Shown: piece by piece, positions 9,919 through 20,675 of the stretch | Layout: the number at the start of each line of letters is the position of its first letter | Position numbering within the stretch: the first letter of the stretch is position 1 | Translations under genes and position numbers: made by a program | Notes under the pieces: generated by a model | Seen by the model: only the letters and a program-made list of their open reading frames with translations | The model's database searches: none | Told to the model about the DNA's origin: nothing | Source: Rhodeus uyekii | Taxonomy: Eukaryota; Chordata; Actinopteri; Cypriniformes; Acheilognathidae | Reading direction: 5' to 3' | Assembly (NCBI GenBank): GCA_037043235.1 | Contig: JAWRVZ010000138.1 | Location: 518,501 to 582,500, forward strand | DNA: 64,000 bases

Positions 9919-12900
9919 TCAATCTGCAAATGCATAGGTAAAAAGATGTGTTTTGAGTCTTGATTTGAATGTGGCTACTGTTGGAGCACACCTGATCTCT
10001 TCTGGAAGCTGGTTCCAGCTGCGGCTGGCGTAACAGCTAAAAGCACATTCTCCTTGCTTTGAGTGAACCCTGGGTATTACTAAGTGACTTGATCCTGATG
10101 ATCTTAGTGATCTGTTAGGTTTATATTCTATGAGCATATCTGCAATGTATTGAGGTCCTAGGCCATTGAGTGATTTATAAACAAGTAACAGTACTTTAAA
10201 ATTAATTCTAAATGTAACTGGAAGCCAGTGCAAGGACCTGAGGACTGGTGTGATGTGTTCATATTTTCTGGTTCTGCTCAGAATCCTGGCAGCAGCGTTC
10301 TGTACGAGCTGCAGCTGTCTTATGGTCTTTTTGGGAAGGCCGGTGAGGAGCCCATTACAATAATCCACCCTGCTGGTGATGAAAGCATGAACAAGTTTCT
10401 CTAAGTCTTGATTGGAGACAAAGCATCTAATTCTTGCAATATTTTTGAGATGATAATATGCTGATTTAGTTATTGTTTTTACATGGCTACTGAAACTCAT
10501 GTCTGACTCCAAAATCACACCAAGATTCCTGACCTGATTTTTAGTTGTTTGACCCCTAGAGTGAAGGTATGCGTTCACTTTGAGAACTTCATCTTTGTTT
10601 CCAAATGCAATGACTTCAGTTTTGTCTTTGTTTAACTGAAGGAAGTTTAGGCACATCCAGTTTTTAATTTCATCAATGCATTGACACAGGGAGTCAATGG
10701 GGCTGTAATCATTAGGTGATAACGCGAGGTAAATCTGGGTGTCATCTGCATAGCTGTGATATGCAATTTGGTTCTTTCTCATTATTTGGCTCAGTGGCAG
10801 CATATATAAGTTGAACAGGAGGGGTGCAAGTATTGAACCTTGAGGGACTCCGCATGTCATGGATGTCCACTCAGACTTATGGTCACCGATACTCACATAA
10901 TAACCTCTCCCTTCTAAGTATGACCTGAACCATTTAAGAACCATCTCAGAAAGCCCAACCCAGTTTTCCAGCCTGTCAAGGAGAATGTTGTGATCTATGG
11001 TGTCAAACGCAGCACTGAGGTCGAGTAAAACCAGCACTGATAATTTACCTGAATCTGTGTTAAGACGAATATCATTTATTATCTTTATGAGTGCTGTCTC
11101 TGTGCTGTGATGTGGTCGGAAACCAGACTGAAAGTTGTCAAAGTATCCATTCAAGCTTAAGAACTTGTTCAGCTGATTGAAAACAACTTTTTCAATGATC
11201 TTGCCAATGAAAGGTAGATTTGAGATTGGTCTGTAATTGCTCAATATGATGTTGTCCAGATTGGTCTTTTTCAGAAGGGGCTTAACAACTGCAGTTTTTA
11301 GGGATTTTGGAAAAGTCCCAGAAAGAAGTGAGGCATTTACCACTTCTAGGATATCTGCTTCTAAACAGTTAAACACGCTTTTGAAAAAAGATGTGGGAAG
11401 TATGTCAAGGGCGCAGGTTGATGTTTTAAGGTGCTGTACTGTTTCTTCCAAAATTTTACCATCAATTGCTTCGAAAACAGACATAATAGCTACTTTCTGA
11501 GATTGTGGTCTGATCTGTTTTACCCCAGTGCAGCTCAAGGATGTGCTGATCGCCTTTCTGATATTATTTATTTTCTCAGAGAAGAAGGAAGCAAACTCAC
11601 AGCATTTGCTGTCTGAGAGCATTTCACTGGGAATCTGACTTGGGGGATTTGTTAGTCTCTCTACAGTAGCAAAAAGAGTGCGGGTGTTGTTTAAGTTTCT
11701 GTTTATAATATTTGAGAAGAAGGTCTGTCTAGCTTTGCCTAGTTCCACATTGAAAGCATGAAGGTTATCTTTATAGATGTTATAGTGGATTTCAAGATTT
11801 GTCTTTCGCCACATGCGCTCAGCTTTTCTGCATTGTCTTTTCATATTTTGCACTGCTGTTGAATTTCTCCAGGGTGCTTTTTGTCTGCCACTCTTCTTCC
11901 TGACTTTCACAGGAGCAATGTTATCAATAACATTCTGAACTTTTGAGTTAAAAGAATCAAGAAGAAAATCAACAGAGTCTGCAGATATGCTTGGTGTTAA
12001 AGATATAGCCTTCATAAACAGAGCACTAGTATTCTCATTTAAGCATCGCTTTTTGACCGAGATAGATCTAGCTTCAACAGTCGGAGAGATCAATATATCA
12101 AAGAAAATACAGAAATGATCTGATAGAGCTACATCCTTAATGACAATGGATGAGATGTTTAGACCCTTACTGATAATTAAATCTAGTGTATGTCCTCGAT
12201 TGTGTGTGGGTCTATGTACATGCTGAGTCAGATCAAAAGTATTCAAAACTGTTAGAATTTCTTTTGCCATTTTGGATTCTGCATTTTCTATGGGGATGTT
12301 AAAGTCCCCAGCAATAGCAAAACAGTCAAACTCTGAGGAAGTTGCTGATAACAGTTCTGTAAAGTCCTCCACAAAGGCTGGAGAGTATTTTGGAGGCCTA
12401 TAAATGACTAAAAGTAGAATGCGAGGAGCACCTTTTAACACAATGCCCAAATATTCAAAAGACAAGTAATCACCAAATGACACTTGCTTGCATTGATAGA
12501 CATCTTTAAATAGAGCAGCTTCACCTCCACCTCTCCTAACAGCTCTGCAGACACTCATAAAAGTAAAGTTAGGAGGGGCTGTTTCATTCAGGATTGTTGA
12601 ACTGCAACTGTCTTCAAGCCATGTTTCATTTAGAAGCATAAAATCTAGATTGTTTGTGGTTATTAAATCATTGACTAGAAGTGATTTATTTTTAAGTGAA
12701 CGGATGTTTAAAAGTGCTAACTTAACAGTCTTACTTTCCGTCTCTACAGTAATCTTAGTTTGACGGGTAATAGGCACCAGATTAAGTGGGTTTGCCAAAC
12801 GGTTTGAGAAGGCCTTTGGCTTTCTATCACGTAATAAAACTGAAATAGAGAGAGCAACAGGCACACTGGGTTCCCGCTTGTTCTGTAAACATTTGATAAA

Positions 12901-12930
12901 GTCACTGTTATCATAGCAGGGACCCGACAC
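9919..12930 (-). CDS. LINE ORF2: endonuclease and reverse transcriptase
   Basis: This is about 1003 codons with no internal stop. The N-terminal APE-type endonuclease motifs are LALLNIRSL (catalytic N, residue about 75), NETWL (catalytic E), AGDFNIP, and LSDHFCIFF near its end (catalytic D/H). The reverse transcriptase follows: NYRPISNLPFIGKIIEKV, LLDLSAAFDTIDH, GVPQGSILAPLLFNLYM and the active site YADD (10752-10741). The C-terminal block (NAAARILSRTRKYEHITPVL) is also found in the small LINE fragments at 17990 and 24127. The protein nicks target DNA and primes reverse transcription. The upstream limit used is a GTG two codons after the in-frame TGA. No ATG occurs in frame until residue 98, already inside the endonuclease, so the protein probably depends on ORF1 translation. 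Confidence 0.85.
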   Translation of the reverse strand: MSGPCYDNSDFIKCLQNKREPSVPVALSISVLLRDRKPKAFSNRLANPLNLVPITRQTKITVETESKTVKLALLNIRSLKNKSLLVNDLITTNNLDFMLLNETWLEDSCSSTILNETAPPNFTFMSVCRAVRRGGGEAALFKDVYQCKQVSFGDYLSFEYLGIVLKGAPRILLLVIYRPPKYSPAFVEDFTELLSATSSEFDCFAIAGDFNIPIENAESKMAKEILTVLNTFDLTQHVHRPTHNRGHTLDLIISKGLNISSIVIKDVALSDHFCIFFDILISPTVEARSISVKKRCLNENTSALFMKAISLTPSISADSVDFLLDSFNSKVQNVIDNIAPVKVRKKSGRQKAPWRNSTAVQNMKRQCRKAERMWRKTNLEIHYNIYKDNLHAFNVELGKARQTFFSNIINRNLNNTRTLFATVERLTNPPSQIPSEMLSDSKCCEFASFFSEKINNIRKAISTSLSCTGVKQIRPQSQKVAIMSVFEAIDGKILEETVQHLKTSTCALDILPTSFFKSVFNCLEADILEVVNASLLSGTFPKSLKTAVVKPLLKKTNLDNIILSNYRPISNLPFIGKIIEKVVFNQLNKFLSLNGYFDNFQSGFRPHHSTETALIKIINDIRLNTDSGKLSVLVLLDLSAAFDTIDHNILLDRLENWVGLSEMVLKWFRSYLEGRGYYVSIGDHKSEWTSMTCGVPQGSILAPLLFNLYMLPLSQIMRKNQIAYHSYADDTQIYLALSPNDYSPIDSLCQCIDEIKNWMCLNFLQLNKDKTEVIAFGNKDEVLKVNAYLHSRGQTTKNQVRNLGVILESDMSFSSHVKTITKSAYYHLKNIARIRCFVSNQDLEKLVHAFITSRVDYCNGLLTGLPKKTIRQLQLVQNAAARILSRTRKYEHITPVLRSLHWLPVTFRINFKVLLLVYKSLNGLGPQYIADMLIEYKPNRSLRSSGSSHLVIPRVHSKQGECAFSCYASRSWNQLPEEIRCAPTVATFKSRLKTHLFTYAFAD

Positions 12931-12933
12931 ACA

Positions 12934-14856
12934 TCACTGAGAGCTTTTATCAGTTGTTTTTGGTTCACCTAGAACAGATGGAGGATGGTGAGGGCCCTGG
13001 CGTTGTGGTAGCGGCCGAAGAGCTCTCGCAGGAGGAATGGGAGGTTGAGCTGGGCTCACAGGCTTTGGTGGTTGTGGAGCTCGCCGCTTTTTTGTTGATG
13101 TCTGGGGGCTCGCAGCAAAAGAGTGGGCGAGTTTGGTTCCAGCATACACCAGTTCCTCCATTTTCTCAGAGAAACACAGCAGAGGGGATGCTGGGGAGAG
13201 GGATAGCGTATCCGGTGAGAGAGGCTGTTGCTCTGGTGTTACTGGTGGCTGTAATATGTTGTCCTGGCCCTGGCTGTTTTCCTGAAAGTCGTCCTTGGCT
13301 GCTGAAACTTGGAGCAGTTCTAACACGTCACTGTCTATCGGTGAGCTCTCTGGGCAGGGCTCAGTCAGGATTGTGTCCGTGAACAGTGGTTGTTGTGGCT
13401 GCGTGGTGTTATCGCTGTCCTTGTGGGATGTGTCAGCCGCATGTCCATTCAGGTGCTGAAATGAAGTCCTGTGGTCAGCTGTACTCTGTCCAGGTGTGTT
13501 TGTGCCATTCAGATTAGGTGGATTTGCACACACTGCTGAAGGATGATGGAGGGAGAAGTAGATATTGTCCTTTAGCACTCTTGAGCCCAGTTTGTTTGGG
13601 TGCAGGCCATCATGTGTGAACAACTGTCTCTGACTCCAGAACAGATTGAAGTTGTCGATGAAATTCAGTCCCTTTAAGTTGCAGGTTTTTTGCAGCCATG
13701 TATTAAGCCCAAGCAAACGTGTAAATCTATTTGTTCCTCTTGCTGGGAGTGGTCCACTGATGAACGACTGAACTTTTAGACTTCTGAGCATTTCAAAAAG
13801 TTCATTGAAATCCCTTTTAAGGAGTTCTGACTGCTCCTTCCGAATATCATTCTTTCCCACATGGATGATTAGTCGGTTTGCAGTTTTATATTTCATCAGA
13901 ATGCTCTTAAGTTCCCTGTTTACATCAGAAACTGTTGCTTGTGGAAGGCAGCATGTAGTTGTATCCCTGCTGCTAATATTTCTGATAATAGAGTCACCCA
14001 CTATCAGAGTCCTGGGCTCGGCTGCTCTAAGAGCTGAGTGTCGCTGTCTGCTCCACCTTGAGCGGCAGTTAGCATCGGTGTTAGCTGCTGGCTGATTTGA
14101 TCTGTGTCCGATCATGTTTGGGGATTCCTCAACCACATTCATCATGTCTGGAGATTCCTCACTCACATTCATTAACACTTCAAATCTGTTCTCCAGATGT
14201 ATTGGCGGTGGTAGGGAGCTAGTGTTTGGGGTAGAAGACGCTACAAAATGCGATACTCGTGACAATCCGATGTCTCGAGTGCCTTTGGGTCTCGCTCCCT
14301 GTTTGTGCCATCGATTAGTATGTTGATCAATTTCGGCACTCAGTATGGCCTGTTTAGGAGCATTAGATTCATGGGACTCACCGGCTGTGTGCTGGGGACG
14401 TCCATGATGAAGCTCTGTTGTGTGTTCCGTCTGGTTTGGTAGTCCCACAAGTAGCTTTGTTTCAAGAACTGCAATCCTTTGTAGAAGTCTGTGGCAGTTT
14501 GTGCAGCAGGTAGATTCTTCAACCAGAGGAGGCATATTATTACTAATCTTTTGAGTGTAGGCAGCTGTGTTTTCCCTTCTCCGGAATGTAAGCTGATGGC
14601 TGCCGTCAATGGGAGGCTGGTTTGAGAAAAATTCCCCTTTTTTGTTGCAATTCTTCCAGTTAGAAACTTTGTTGGTGCCAATATTTGTCGTTTGAGCACT
14701 GTGCTGATTTGCTGAAGTTAAAATTAGGAGATAAAATATAAAAGCAATAGAGCAAAGCGCAGAGCTGTAAGCAAGAGCGTCCGAACAGTAAATTTGAGAA
14801 ACAGACATTGAGAGATGGACAGTTATTGACAGACATTGCGAGATCAATTTGGACAT
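12934..14856 (-). CDS. LINE ORF1: esterase-domain protein
   Basis: The open frame is 640 codons from the first ATG, but a more likely start is the internal Met at 14535 (MPPLVEESTCCTNCHRLL), which opens a Cys-containing coiled-coil segment. The upstream 107 residues include a hydrophobic stretch and may be 5'UTR read through. The central domain is SGNH-hydrolase-like: RTLIVGDSIIRNI (block I, nucleophile Ser), IIHVGKNDI (block III, usually GxND) and THDGLHPNKLGSRVL (block V Asp/His). Such esterase-like ORF1 proteins occur in CR1/L2 LINEs of fish. The C-terminal part is proline-rich and of low complexity. It ends in TGA (12936-12934), directly in frame with ORF2. Confidence 0.8.
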   Translation of the reverse strand: MSKLISQCLSITVHLSMSVSQIYCSDALAYSSALCSIAFIFYLLILTSANQHSAQTTNIGTNKVSNWKNCNKKGEFFSNQPPIDGSHQLTFRRRENTAAYTQKISNNMPPLVEESTCCTNCHRLLQRIAVLETKLLVGLPNQTEHTTELHHGRPQHTAGESHESNAPKQAILSAEIDQHTNRWHKQGARPKGTRDIGLSRVSHFVASSTPNTSSLPPPIHLENRFEVLMNVSEESPDMMNVVEESPNMIGHRSNQPAANTDANCRSRWSRQRHSALRAAEPRTLIVGDSIIRNISSRDTTTCCLPQATVSDVNRELKSILMKYKTANRLIIHVGKNDIRKEQSELLKRDFNELFEMLRSLKVQSFISGPLPARGTNRFTRLLGLNTWLQKTCNLKGLNFIDNFNLFWSQRQLFTHDGLHPNKLGSRVLKDNIYFSLHHPSAVCANPPNLNGTNTPGQSTADHRTSFQHLNGHAADTSHKDSDNTTQPQQPLFTDTILTEPCPESSPIDSDVLELLQVSAAKDDFQENSQGQDNILQPPVTPEQQPLSPDTLSLSPASPLLCFSEKMEELVYAGTKLAHSFAASPQTSTKKRRAPQPPKPVSPAQPPIPPARALRPLPQRQGPHHPPSVLGEPKTTDKSSQ

Positions 14857-15070
14857 TTAGAGATTTCAAAACTGAAAGAAATCAACATTAAGAGGCATCG
14901 ACATAGAAATATTAACATGAACAGATATCGAGAACCAGAGAGAGAAGATTATGTTTTTGTTTACACATGGTTAAACACATTTACTCTAGTATTTACATTT
15001 ACTCTTACTGTGTCCACGGCAGTAAATCATGGTTCACGCTCGACTGATATTAACTTTAGTTACTGAACGA

Positions 15071-17224
15071 TCATGTAAAATAAGCTGCTGGGTCAGATCT
15101 GCCGTAACTCGCTTGGGCTGGGGAGTTATCCTCCAGAAAGCTTGCATCATTTCATTTTTACATCGCTATATGTCATTTATTTGGAGATTTAATTTGATAT
15201 GCCTTTAAATGACTAGATTTTGTAAAATAATAATTTCTTTTAAGCACATTACACTCTTCACTCAACACATGCATAGTTCACGACTCTTGCCACTATATGG
15301 CCTAATGGATATGTGAATCTATACATCTATCTTTAATGCGCTGGGTCCTCAGTGTGCGTTCAGACACACATTACACAATTATTTACGGCCATGTTTTATT
15401 TTGTGAACATTTGTTTGGTTTTCCTGAAGGATTTAATCGCATTTTTTAGAATCCTAAAAGGGGTTAAATTTAATCTCAAGGGAAGGATTTATTACAACCA
15501 CATAAACTGGATTAAACAACAAGAGCCTTGAGCATTTATTGACTGAAATCAGAGCAGCAATAATGGGAAGAGCGCGCAAACATGACACCATTCAAACATA
15601 TCCGACACCAACCAGCAGAAATATCCAAACACAACAGGGTCAAAATGACAAGAACAAACACGGCTCACATGCGGATTCAAATGAAGACTAATTGCCTAAT
15701 TAAAAAAAATACCACACTGGATACGATACAAACTGGATAAAGTTAAAACTGCCTTACATCAATCATTAGTTTTGGCAAAGCCTTAATTATCTAAGGGGAA
15801 ATAAAAAAAAATTTGTGTGTGTGTGTGTTCTAAACAACCAATAAATTTTTTGTACGGTCTTGAACCTTAATTGAGATTGAAAAACACGGCTCTGATTAAA
15901 CGCAAACACACGTTTAGATTGAGATTTGGTAGAGCAGTTTGACTGGTTTTCAGATGAGACATTAGAAACGTCTTCCCCAGCCCGTGTTCTGCGGGATCCA
16001 GCTGTGCCAGCACGCACTTGATACTTTAAGGGTTCGTGTTTAGGATGATTCATTTATCCTGAGGGCATTTGTGCCATTCCCACACTCTACAAGTATTTTA
16101 ATGGGAGATGCTCTCGAGTGTTTGCAGACCATGTCCAGTAACATCGCATTATGAACTGTGCTTAAGTGCAATCAGCTGTCAATTCATCTTTTTAATGTGG
16201 GAACCGATATTTTTAGCCGTTTAGACCTACAGGGACTCAAAATATTTCGGCAGAGGAAAGTCCTGATAAACTCTGGCAATATGGCTTTCTTATTGTAAAA
16301 TAAATCAATTGTATATCACTTGATATAAATATGCTACCGCTAATTAAAGCAACAAGCATCAAAACACATTTTAAAGGCATTTGCAAGGTGAGAATTAAAA
16401 TCATCCACTGAAGTCTGAAACTTCATGACGAATGTCTCAATTATCACAAGGAGCAAATTATTATTCCTGATTACATTTTAGTCAGAAAAGTCACGTTTTG
16501 AATGAGAGAGAAATTCATTTTTAATTGAACTATGTTTAACACCCCTGCAACCAGCAAGTTTGGCAACTATCTTTGAAATATTTAGCAAGTGCAAATGATT
16601 ACAATAAAATGTCTCTATTTGACAAACATTTTAGACCTCTTAAATCAAATAAAAACAAAACAAACACATAAGAAAGCATTAAGCACAATCAAAATCAGCA
16701 CTAAATAATAAAACGCTCCAAAAGTGAACAAGGACACAAAGAAAAGTGAAAAACAGACTGTCATTAGAAACCATTCATAATACTCAGAAAAGAAAGAAAA
16801 GTCTTGCATAATGGACGTTTAAAATGGTTAATGACAGGTGTCAGGACTGCTCTGATGTCCCATCCTTCCTGTGAAACTGATGTTGTGTGTTTGTGCACAA
16901 ACGCTCACACTGGCTCTACACTGCAAGAGAACGATGCCACGCAACAAAACTCAAACATTCTTACTTTAAACGGAAAAACCGGTCAACACTCTGCAAACAT
17001 ATGTTGACAGCCGGAACGTTTTCGGGATTTTTGCATCTCATGGCATGTTTGCAGTGTAGATCGTGTTTAACTCCTGAAAGGTAGGAGTGTAAAAAAACAA
17101 ACCTGTTGGTTATTCTTACACTAATAAATGCAGAGAAATGAAGATTATTATCCAATGATGAAAGCTAAAAGTGTCTCTGTTGATATAGGCAGTCGAGATG
17201 GAAGGTTTTTCACGTACGGCTCTC
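15071..17224. other. agpat5 3'UTR/downstream region and unassigned DNA
   Basis: This lies between the LINE 5' end and the agpat5 stop codon. No exon is seen. AATAAA-type hexamers for the minus strand occur, for example near 15533 (plus-strand tttatt), so part of this may be agpat5 3'UTR, but the cleavage site cannot be fixed. Otherwise it is AT-rich without recognisable structure. Confidence 0.4.
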
Positions 17225-20200
17225 TTATGGACTTACACCGACCCACACCCATCCGATCAGAGTCCCGTACAGCCAGGTGTTGAGATAGAGTTTTCTGCCT
17301 GACTCCGTTAACAGCATCGGTAACGTGAGGCCTCCCAAAATCAGCAGGGAAGGCAATGTCTTTATAAGACTGAGTGGAGACTTGCGGCCTTCTCCAGGGA
17401 ACCGGCACTTTTTCTCAGGGTCTTCAGACTCGTAGAACGTGGTCAAGAGCCTAAACAGACACAACACATTTGTTTTCTATGGTGCAATTAGATTAATATC
17501 TTAGTCTAAAACAGACTTGCATTTACGGTAAGAGCTAGAAACAGAAATGCAGCCGGATGAAAGGCAATATTGAACATCTTTGTCATGTTGTAATCAGGGT
17601 TGTGCGCTTCCACTAATCGGAGGTTTTGTAACCGACTAGTCCACTAGTCTAACAGTAAGAAAACCTCAGAAGACAGTCAAAAATACATTTAAATACATTA
17701 ATGATATATTTGAAGTATCGAATCTGTGAATGAAGTTCAAATCCCATAATGAACGCCGCTAGAAATAAGGTCAGGATTACGCACTTTCCTTCTGGAGTTT
17801 CAAAACTGCTGCTTTATAGCGAGAGGCGCGTGTGTCACTTTCCACCCGAGACATGACTTCACTAAACGGATCAATAAAAAAAAACTATACGTTAATGCTT
17901 GTTTTAGCACACTTCACCAAACCACATTACAAAAGATTGTAAAACCCAGTAAATCTTGAGATCATTACTTGTGACATAAGAACAAAAAAGTTAGTTCATG
18001 AGTTCAAGGCTAGATTATTGTAATGCTCTACTAGGTGGTTGCCCTGCACGCTTAATAAACAAACTCCAGCTGGTCCAAAATGCAGCAGCTCGAGTTCTTA
18101 CTAGAACCAGGAAGTATGAGCATATTAAATAATGCATTTTGGGAACAGTCTGCACTGCACTGGCTCACTATTAAACACTGCATACATCTTAAACTTGCTA
18201 ATTACTTACAAAGCATTTTAGTTTAGCTTCCCAGTACTTGAACAAGTGCTCAAAATAACTGAAAACAACCACAAGAGACCAAAGAAACAGACGGTTCTCT
18301 GCGCAGACAATATTACCCTATAGTTTAGGCACCATACCGCTGTGAATAACTGATCAAGCAGAAGGAAATGAATGAATATTAGATTAATACTGTTCTGACA
18401 CTGTCAGCCGGACGATGACAATCTTTTTGGCAGATTCGTTTTATAGAGGAAATTAAATAATTGATCTTTATAACTAAATCAACACTGACGTCAGCTGAAC
18501 AACAGCCAACGCGCATTATTTCCCTGTCATCTCTGTAAAGCTGCGTCAAAACAATTTGGATTTTATAAAGCGCTGTATAAATAAAGGTCACTTGACTGCC
18601 CAATTTGGGAACGTTTAATTTGACAAAATACATTGTAACATACTTTTAATTTGCAAAGGTCAGACTTTTTTTTACTGTAACTGAACGTGATGCACAGTAT
18701 TACACAATAAAGACTAATAAAATCCTATTTAATCTTACTTTCCCATTCCTGTAATGTTTTCAGTACACTGTTTTTGTAGAGTTATGTAGTGGTGACTCTG
18801 ACGGATCTAGAGGATCTCTCGGATACTCACTCGTCCTTGATTTCAAATCGTTCGTGAAGCCACCTGCGGAAGAAGACGGGCTCTGCGGGGATCTCCCTGA
18901 TGTCCACACGGCTGAAGTGGATGTGTACTCGGGGGCATTCCTTGCACAGGAACTCTATCACACAGAAGCATTGCATTCACGAAACAAACAACGATTAAAA
19001 GCAGTTTATGAAAGCTGTTCTGCTGTAGTGCACAATAAATGACAAAATGCCAGTATAAATGGAGAAAATTAAAGTGAAACAACAACAATCATCATGTCCT
19101 CTCAATCTAGTGAGTGTGGTTTTGTTTCCAAAGTCAGCCGAGTACACCAAAAACAAGCAAAAGCACTGACTGGATGTTTCATTATTTTAATAACAAATAT
19201 AGCCGCAATCACTACAGCTCAAACTTAACTTATAATCAGTTTTTTACATCTTGAAATTAGGGTTTGTTTGAGCAATCAAAAAGCATCATATACTAGCGTG
19301 TCACAGTGTCAGTCAGCAACGTGGAGTTCTTCATTGGTGTACGGTTGGTGACGCCTCAGTGTGATGCGACCCCGTTGCAAACGTGTTCTCACACCTGCCG
19401 GTCGATCAAACCGGATTCAGCACCATATCAAGAGTGCATAACAGTGCCATAGCGATTACCTGAACATAAGAAAAGAGAGTGCAGAAGGAATTAAAGGCTA
19501 TGTTAGAAAGAAGGGTGAACGGAGAGTCCCACAGCAAAAGAGTTTTAGTGCGCACCTTGTTTTATTTTTGTTTTGGCAAAAAAAGATCCTGACATGATTC
19601 CCTTAACTCTTCTACCGTAAGAAAGCAGCCTTCACCACGCCGTTTACACCAGTTTGTGACACTCCAGCATCTCATCTGCGGCTGTACACTACAGGTGGAT
19701 TGTGTCTAATTATTCAGCATCACTGAGAAGGAATGTTTGGCCGTTCTGTTCGGACCACACACACAATGCATGGATCACCAGTTGGTATCAATAAGAAGTA
19801 ATAATTCTATGACGGCTTTGACAAATGTGAAGTTACACGGGTAGCTCCGTAGTTGTGAAATGCCCCGCCTCCGGGAGTCATTTACTCCACTGTGATTGGT
19901 TGGTTTGTACAGCTCCAGCTTGCACGAAAAATGAATCTTCCGCACACAACGTGGTAAAGCGCTGTTCATTCAAAACTCCTGAGCCGCACTTACATTAAAC
20001 TTTCATATTGTCATTCTTGGGTCGCATGTTTGAGACCCCTGCTCTAAACTCACTGTTTTGCTTGCGTTTCCTTTTTTTTGTAGACCGTATATTTTAGCAT
20101 GCGCCTTATAATCCAGTGCGCCTTATGGTGTGGAAATACGGTAAATAGTGGAGAAAACGGCATAGCTTTAAACACTGCATGCAAGCAGACCCAGTAATCA

Positions 20201-20637
20201 ATTTTGAACACCTTAAACATTAAGGTACAACTTTCTAATAAAATGATATGAAAGTATAGCTTGCCGTCTTGGAAAGCAATACTTTATTCATTTTACAAAA
20301 AATAAATCTCATCAAGTCTCATCAACTGAGATTACAATATGGAGACACAATATTTTAGTATTATTATTATTATATCACTGTGTATATTAGCAGTATTTGC
20401 AGTGTTGCCAACTATTTTCAAAAGAAAGTCGCTAAAGCCTGGCCAAAAAGTCGCTAGGTGATGTCATGCGTAAATTAGCATATTCGTGAGGTCATCACGT
20501 TGTACTAGCTGCAATACTTTCTTGCGTTCTGCCTGTCTAATGTGCTTTCTCAACAAATTCGGCTTCGTCCCGTCTTTTAACAACCGGGTTCTTCAATCCG
20601 CAGCGACGCTGATCAGAGCGCACGTAAGAACAGAAGC

Positions 20638-20675
<38 letters not shown>

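Larger units (their letters stand above)
9745..15070 (-). mobile_element. Near full-length L2/CR1-type LINE
   Basis: The element reads on the minus strand: 5' region (right side, end not defined, about 15070), ORF1 with an SGNH-type esterase domain (14856 or 14535 to 12934), ORF2 with apurinic endonuclease and reverse transcriptase (12930 to 9919), and a short 3'UTR. The 3'UTR contains 'ggcaaggcaagacaagtttatttgtatagcacatttcata' on the plus strand, a tail motif common in fish L2 elements. There is no RNase H domain. Both frames are uninterrupted except for the TGA between them, so the insertion is young or was recently active. Target-site duplications were not found by eye. Confidence 0.85.
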
